DNA of 64,000 bases from CAJXMH01 sp040220135 (GTDB lineage Bacteria; Bacteroidota; Bacteroidia; Flavobacteriales_E; Vicingaceae): NCBI GenBank assembly GCA_040220135.1, contig JAVJTT010000021.1:124001-188000 (forward strand). Reading direction: 5' to 3'. A program made the translations under genes and the position numbers. Shown here one piece after another: positions 59,976 to 64,000 of the stretch (position 1 is its first letter; each line of letters opens with the position of its first letter). The notes beneath the pieces are model-generated. The model saw nothing but the letters and a program-made list of their open reading frames with translations. It did no database searches and had not been told where the DNA came from.

Positions 59976-62546
59976 ATGAATAATACTTATCGTCTCCTTT
60001 TATTACTTTTTTTATTAGCTCCTATACTAGCCATCAGCCAAAGAGGAATACCTATTCTTGAAATGACAGCCTGCGATTCAATCGTAAATGCCTTTAAAAT
60101 TGACTATGGAATTCCTTCCATTTCTATGGCCATGGCAAAAGATGAAAAAGTTATTTATGATCGCTCATTTGGAACTTGGGACACCAGTATGACTGATACA
60201 ACCAACCCTGAAATGATGTATCGTATTGCTAGTGTTTCTAAACCCATTACCAAAATTGCCATTATGAAATTGGTTCAAGAAGGAAAGTTCTCCTTATCGG
60301 ATAAAGTTTTTGGATCGAATGGATTATTAGCAGTTCATCCTGAAAGTCATCGTTTTCAATACACCTATCCTTTAATTGATTCGATCACCGTTCAGCACTT
60401 ATTAGATCATAAGGGTGGTTGGAATAGAGACAGTGCTTGTTTTCCAAGACCGGTTACACCTCCATACCCTTATTGGTTTGTTGGGTGTGACCCAATTATA
60501 GCACCATTGCATGTTACCCAGACATTGGGCACTTCTAATCCAGTTCAAAAAACAGACATGATTGCTTTTTTACTTCAAAAAGGCTTAGAACATGCACCAG
60601 GCACACAATACGCTTATTCAAATATTGGTTATTTAACCTTAGGCGAAGTAATTACTGCTCAAACAGGAGTATCGTATGAGAAGTATTGCATTGATAGCAT
60701 TTTTAAGCCAAATGGTATTTATGATATTCACATGGGTCGGGATTTCATTGAAAACAGAATAGATAGAGAGGTTCACTATATTGGTACAGGTAATACTAAT
60801 TTATCTATAGATGGCTCTGGACAGTATGTTCCTTGGGAGTACGGTGGGATGAGTGTAAATGCCTTTGGAGCTCATGGAGGTTGGATTGCCTCTCCAAAAG
60901 CACTTTTAAAGATTTTAGTTTTAGCCGATGGATCTTCAAATGTACCTGATATTTTAAGTCCAAACTATCCACTTATTCCCCATAATGGGAATTATGCTCA
61001 CACCGGTGCTATTAGTGGCACTTCAACCATTTTATATCGTGCCAACAATGGCTATTCTTGGTCAATATTAACTAATACCCGAGTATATGGTACTAGAAGT
61101 GATACCTTTTGGACGGATCTCAGTCAGGTTGGTTGGGGTTGCCTAAGCTCAATTACTACAGTTCCTACGCATGATCTTTTAGATGAACCAAAGGTTAACG
61201 CTAGCCAATTAAGCGCTACCGCCATTAGTGGTGATTCAATTACTCTTAGTTGGCAAAACGGCGATGGCGATCGCAGAATTGTGATTGGTAAATTTGATGG
61301 TCCAATTAAAAGCTATCCTTTAGATGGTATCTCTTATACCAGCAGAATAAGATTCAGAACTGGCGATAATCTTGGCGATAGCACTTATGTGTTATATGAT
61401 GGTACGGCAAACAATACAGTTATCAAAAGACTCAATCAATCTGGCAAATATTACTTTCAAGTAATTGAATACAATGAATCAGTTAATACCGGGAATAATA
61501 AATTGTACTTACAAGGTGGAGTAGAAGAGCTTAAAGTGAATGCCTGTCATGCAACTGTGAGCAGTTCTCTTACAAAATGCCAATCCTATCGTTGGAATCG
61601 GACTGGGATAACCTATACCACAAGTGGGACTTATTCAGATACCATGGAAACTGTAAGTGGATGTGATACTATTTACCAATTGAATCTTACTATTGATCCG
61701 ACTTGTAACTCAACTATGAGTGGCTTGGTGAGTCGTTTTATTTCAGACTCATCTGCTAATTTGTATTGGGATATCGTACCGGGTGCATTGTTATATAAAG
61801 TGGTTTTAAGAAAGAACACTTCTGCGCCTTGGGATCAGGTGATTTTTAGACAAGGGAATAGAGGGATTGCCAAAATTTCCGGTCTAACTCCCAATACCAA
61901 GTATTTTTGGACTATTAAAGTGAAGCATAGCAATGGAGTTTGGTCCGACTTTAATCCTTTGGAGAGCTTTAAAACCTTATCCAATCCCTGTTTAAAACCC
62001 ACTAACTTAGCATCAAGTGGTGTTTCAGACCAAACAGCCCGAATTACTTGGACTGATTATTCTCATTCTATTTATTTTAAACTTCGATACCGGCCAGTAG
62101 GAAATACTACTTGGTCATCAATGTGGATATTACCCGGAAGAGAAAAAAAATGGCTAACCGGCTTAGTTCCTAATACGCAATATGAATGGCAAATGAAATC
62201 GGTTTGTTCTTATTTTGACAGAACGGGTACACAGTGGTCTGCCAAACAATTTTTTACATCCGCAATTCCAGGAGCAAGACTAAAGTCTAGCACACCAAAT
62301 GAACAAATTGAGTTTAGGGTCTATCCAAACCCAAGTAGCGGTTTATTCTTATTGGAAATTGAAGAAAGCAGCGAGCAGATTCAATTACAAGTTATTGACC
62401 TACTTGGCAAAGTCATTTTAAACTCAACCTTAACGGGAATTAGAACTGAATTGGATTTAAGTAATCACCCTAATGGGCTTTACTTTATTCGATTGCAGAC
62501 GGCAAAAGGAATAAAATCTTTACGGATTGTGAAGCAGAGTAATTAA
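59976..62546 (+). CDS. Secreted beta-lactamase-fold serine hydrolase with FN3 and T9SS domains
   Basis: An 856-residue protein with a signal peptide (1-21). The class C beta-lactamase/DD-peptidase-like domain (about 25-400) has S86-x-x-K89 (ASVSKP), a Tyr-Ser-Asn (about 212-214, QYAYSNIGYLTLGE) and His-Thr-Gly (about 342, HTGAISGTSTIL), the three motifs of the fold. Residues about 415-515 are a beta domain of unknown type, and two fibronectin-type segments (about 585-665 and 675-755: GLTPNTKYFWTIKVKHSNGV, GLVPNTQYEWQMKSVCSYFD) follow. A T9SS sorting domain ends it (about 770-856, RVYPNPSSGLFLLEIEESS). The substrate may be a peptide or ester; it is secreted. Confidence 0.85.
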   Translation: MNNTYRLLLLLFLLAPILAISQRGIPILEMTACDSIVNAFKIDYGIPSISMAMAKDEKVIYDRSFGTWDTSMTDTTNPEMMYRIASVSKPITKIAIMKLVQEGKFSLSDKVFGSNGLLAVHPESHRFQYTYPLIDSITVQHLLDHKGGWNRDSACFPRPVTPPYPYWFVGCDPIIAPLHVTQTLGTSNPVQKTDMIAFLLQKGLEHAPGTQYAYSNIGYLTLGEVITAQTGVSYEKYCIDSIFKPNGIYDIHMGRDFIENRIDREVHYIGTGNTNLSIDGSGQYVPWEYGGMSVNAFGAHGGWIASPKALLKILVLADGSSNVPDILSPNYPLIPHNGNYAHTGAISGTSTILYRANNGYSWSILTNTRVYGTRSDTFWTDLSQVGWGCLSSITTVPTHDLLDEPKVNASQLSATAISGDSITLSWQNGDGDRRIVIGKFDGPIKSYPLDGISYTSRIRFRTGDNLGDSTYVLYDGTANNTVIKRLNQSGKYYFQVIEYNESVNTGNNKLYLQGGVEELKVNACHATVSSSLTKCQSYRWNRTGITYTTSGTYSDTMETVSGCDTIYQLNLTIDPTCNSTMSGLVSRFISDSSANLYWDIVPGALLYKVVLRKNTSAPWDQVIFRQGNRGIAKISGLTPNTKYFWTIKVKHSNGVWSDFNPLESFKTLSNPCLKPTNLASSGVSDQTARITWTDYSHSIYFKLRYRPVGNTTWSSMWILPGREKKWLTGLVPNTQYEWQMKSVCSYFDRTGTQWSAKQFFTSAIPGARLKSSTPNEQIEFRVYPNPSSGLFLLEIEESSEQIQLQVIDLLGKVILNSTLTGIRTELDLSNHPNGLYFIRLQTAKGIKSLRIVKQSN

Positions 62547-62565
62547 AGGAGTTTAGAATTTTAAA

Positions 62566-63828
62566 TTAATCCACTTTAATCAGCTTTTGTCGGCTTAACA
62601 AACGGCCATTCGAGAAGACTTCAATGAAATAAATTCCGTTTTTAAAAGCGCTTAAATTAATTTCTTCTTTGGCTTGAAAGCGATGCAATAGCTTACCTGA
62701 AGTATTAAATAACCGAATTTCTAAGGATTTTTGATTTCCATTTGGGCTTACAATCTGCAAGTAGTCTTTTACCGGATTGGGGTAGACTAAAAGCTGATTA
62801 TTTTGAAATTCATCTTCAAGCCCGTTTAAAATAAAGGTATGCGATTGGCTTAGACTATCCACTTTGCTACAATTATATACTTTAAGTTGTATTTGATAGG
62901 TGCCACCGCTTGCATAAGGGTGGATTGGGTTGTAGGTTGAACTAGTAGCACCATCTCCAAAATCCCAACGAACTGAGTCGATGCGCGATAAGGTATCCAA
63001 CTTGAATTGCAGCTGATTTCCTGTTTGTGGTAGAATGGTAAAGCTTGCTTTAGGGTACTTTAAGCTAAAATCCCATTTGGCTAAACTATCGTAGGCAATT
63101 CTTTTAGCAGCTCTTTTAATAGTGTCCGATACTGCAGTTGCTAAGTTATAATTCCAATTGATTAGGGTAGGGTCTTTTTTAAAGATTAGGGTATAAAAAG
63201 TGCAAGCAGCAGCATAAGAACCGGCTGCAGAGGGATGAGAGCCATCAGCAGCATAAAGGTTAATGTTGGGGTGATGGGTTCTTATATAGTTCCAAACCGG
63301 GCCAACCGGACTCATTTCAGTCTGATTGTCTTGTGCAAGTAAAGTATAGTTTGCGGTTAAGGCACTGTCCATGCCCTGATAAGTGCACATATAGGGCAGA
63401 AAAGCGCAATTGAGGTTGTCTCCATTTTGTCTTCCCCAAGTGGTGTAAAAAAGTGGCTGAGAGCATTCATTATTAGAGCGAATGGTATCGCAAAGTAGTT
63501 TCACATTCGGGTAAACGTCTTGATAAAAAGTAGCACTGTCAAAAGCCACCTCCTGACTTTGGCCTTGTAAGCTGACAAAGTCCCAATCGTTGGAAAAGAT
63601 CTTGTTCATCACGGTAGCATTGGCAGCGTGATGCAGAAAACGATTTCCCCCTGGGGTATGACTATCAAAGATTAAACTATCTCCTGTGCTTTGCGCCATA
63701 TTGGCTACCAATTGAGGTAAGTTGTTGTATGCCGTGTAGGAGTTTCCAATAAACAGCGCTTTTTTAGTCTGCTGGGCTTGGATTAGGAAGGTGCTGATAA
63801 AGAGGGTAATGGATAATAGTAGCTTCAT
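62566..63828 (-). CDS. Secreted SGNH-type hydrolase with PKD and T9SS domains
   Basis: A 420-residue protein with a signal peptide (1-19). The SGNH-like domain (20-240) has the nucleophile Ser30 in FIGNSYTAYNNLPQ and the catalytic pair D195-x-x-H198 in LYAADGSHPSAAGSY. A PKD-like domain follows (about 255-330, VRWDFGDGATSSTYNPIHPY), then a T9SS sorting domain (about 345-420, LVYPNPVKDYLQIVSPNGNQ). Expected to be a secreted esterase/lipase-like enzyme. It converges on the serine hydrolase gene. Confidence 0.82.
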   Translation of the reverse strand: MKLLLSITLFISTFLIQAQQTKKALFIGNSYTAYNNLPQLVANMAQSTGDSLIFDSHTPGGNRFLHHAANATVMNKIFSNDWDFVSLQGQSQEVAFDSATFYQDVYPNVKLLCDTIRSNNECSQPLFYTTWGRQNGDNLNCAFLPYMCTYQGMDSALTANYTLLAQDNQTEMSPVGPVWNYIRTHHPNINLYAADGSHPSAAGSYAAACTFYTLIFKKDPTLINWNYNLATAVSDTIKRAAKRIAYDSLAKWDFSLKYPKASFTILPQTGNQLQFKLDTLSRIDSVRWDFGDGATSSTYNPIHPYASGGTYQIQLKVYNCSKVDSLSQSHTFILNGLEDEFQNNQLLVYPNPVKDYLQIVSPNGNQKSLEIRLFNTSGKLLHRFQAKEEINLSAFKNGIYFIEVFSNGRLLSRQKLIKVD

Positions 63829-63941
63829 GCTACAAAGAAAGTCAAAATTAAAAGAGCACTTTACAACTTTGAAAAGCTAAGTTGTCTCAAGAGTTAAATA
63901 AATAAGTTAATTTCAACCTACTAACCGTTTATGAAACCAAT

Positions 63942-64000
63942 ATGAAATATGGCTTTTTAATGCTTACGTTTTTGTTTGCCGCTTGCAAGGGGCTTATTTC
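63942..64000 (+). CDS. Lipoprotein, N-terminus only
   Basis: The frame from ATG 63942 reads MKYGFLMLTFLFAACKGLI before the right edge, with a lipobox FAAC at about 12-15. An upstream ATG at 63931 opens a four-codon frame only. The function cannot be told from 19 residues. Confidence 0.6.
   Translation, partial: MKYGFLMLTFLFAACKGLI

Overview
The window is a stretch of chromosome from a member of the Bacteroidota, most likely a marine-type Flavobacteriales (Cryomorphaceae-like). The evidence is: AT-rich coding sequence; Bacteroidota promoters (TTTG-N19-TAnnTTTG) and little sign of Shine-Dalgarno sequences; type IX secretion (T9SS) C-terminal sorting domains on four secreted proteins; SprB repeats; DUF3667, DUF4835, BatA-domain and GWxTD-like proteins; and the gene order bamD-rpoZ-coaBC-DUF4835-recN. 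The genus cannot be fixed from the sequence alone.

Layout. 1-1172: start of a GWxTD-like secreted protein (minus strand), tRNA-Ser(TGA) with promoter and terminator, then an array of about 4.2 copies of a 150-bp hairpin-rich repeat with no credible gene. 1173-9281: thioredoxin-like/TPR protein, DUF3667 membrane protein, then a tight plus-strand run of methyltransferase, two glycosyltransferases, gcvT, comB-like phosphatase and an S1/P1-nuclease/phospholipase C-like secreted zinc enzyme. 9286-13991 (minus strand): PQQ-type sugar dehydrogenase, BatA/vWA membrane protein and a dihydroorotase homologue whose metal site looks degenerate. 14109-17983: LpoB-like and COG3014-like lipoproteins, a small membrane protein, a beta-barrel and a TonB-C-like protein. 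18139-24101: core housekeeping block (bamD, rpoZ, coaBC, DUF4835, recN, fabI). 25025-31779: clpC and gyrA, divergently transcribed, then a TPR protein.

31780-32310 is a 530-bp gene-free stretch holding two related, structured, terminator-ended units. I read these as a tandem pair of small non-coding RNAs; this is the most interesting signal in the window. 32311-40332 carries an FAD oxidoreductase, a four-cysteine protein, a PhyH dioxygenase and two consecutive ECF sigma factor/membrane protein pairs. 40474-46802 holds a lipoprotein, small beta-barrels (two of them paralogous), a DUF3820 protein and a YdbS/YdbT-type PH-domain pair. 46824-51028 is a two-gene sugar unit (GH92 alpha-mannosidase-type lipoprotein plus FHS-family sugar transporter).

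51130-63828 is a surface/secretion region: a choline-kinase-like phosphotransferase; a 2519-residue T9SS cargo protein built of four about 545-residue modules, each a propeller-like part followed by SprB repeats; a pseudogene scrap of the phosphotransferase on the far side of that giant gene; a serine hydrolase with FN3 and T9SS domains; and an SGNH hydrolase with PKD and T9SS domains. The window ends in the first codons of another lipoprotein. I see no CRISPR array, transposase, integrase or prophage.
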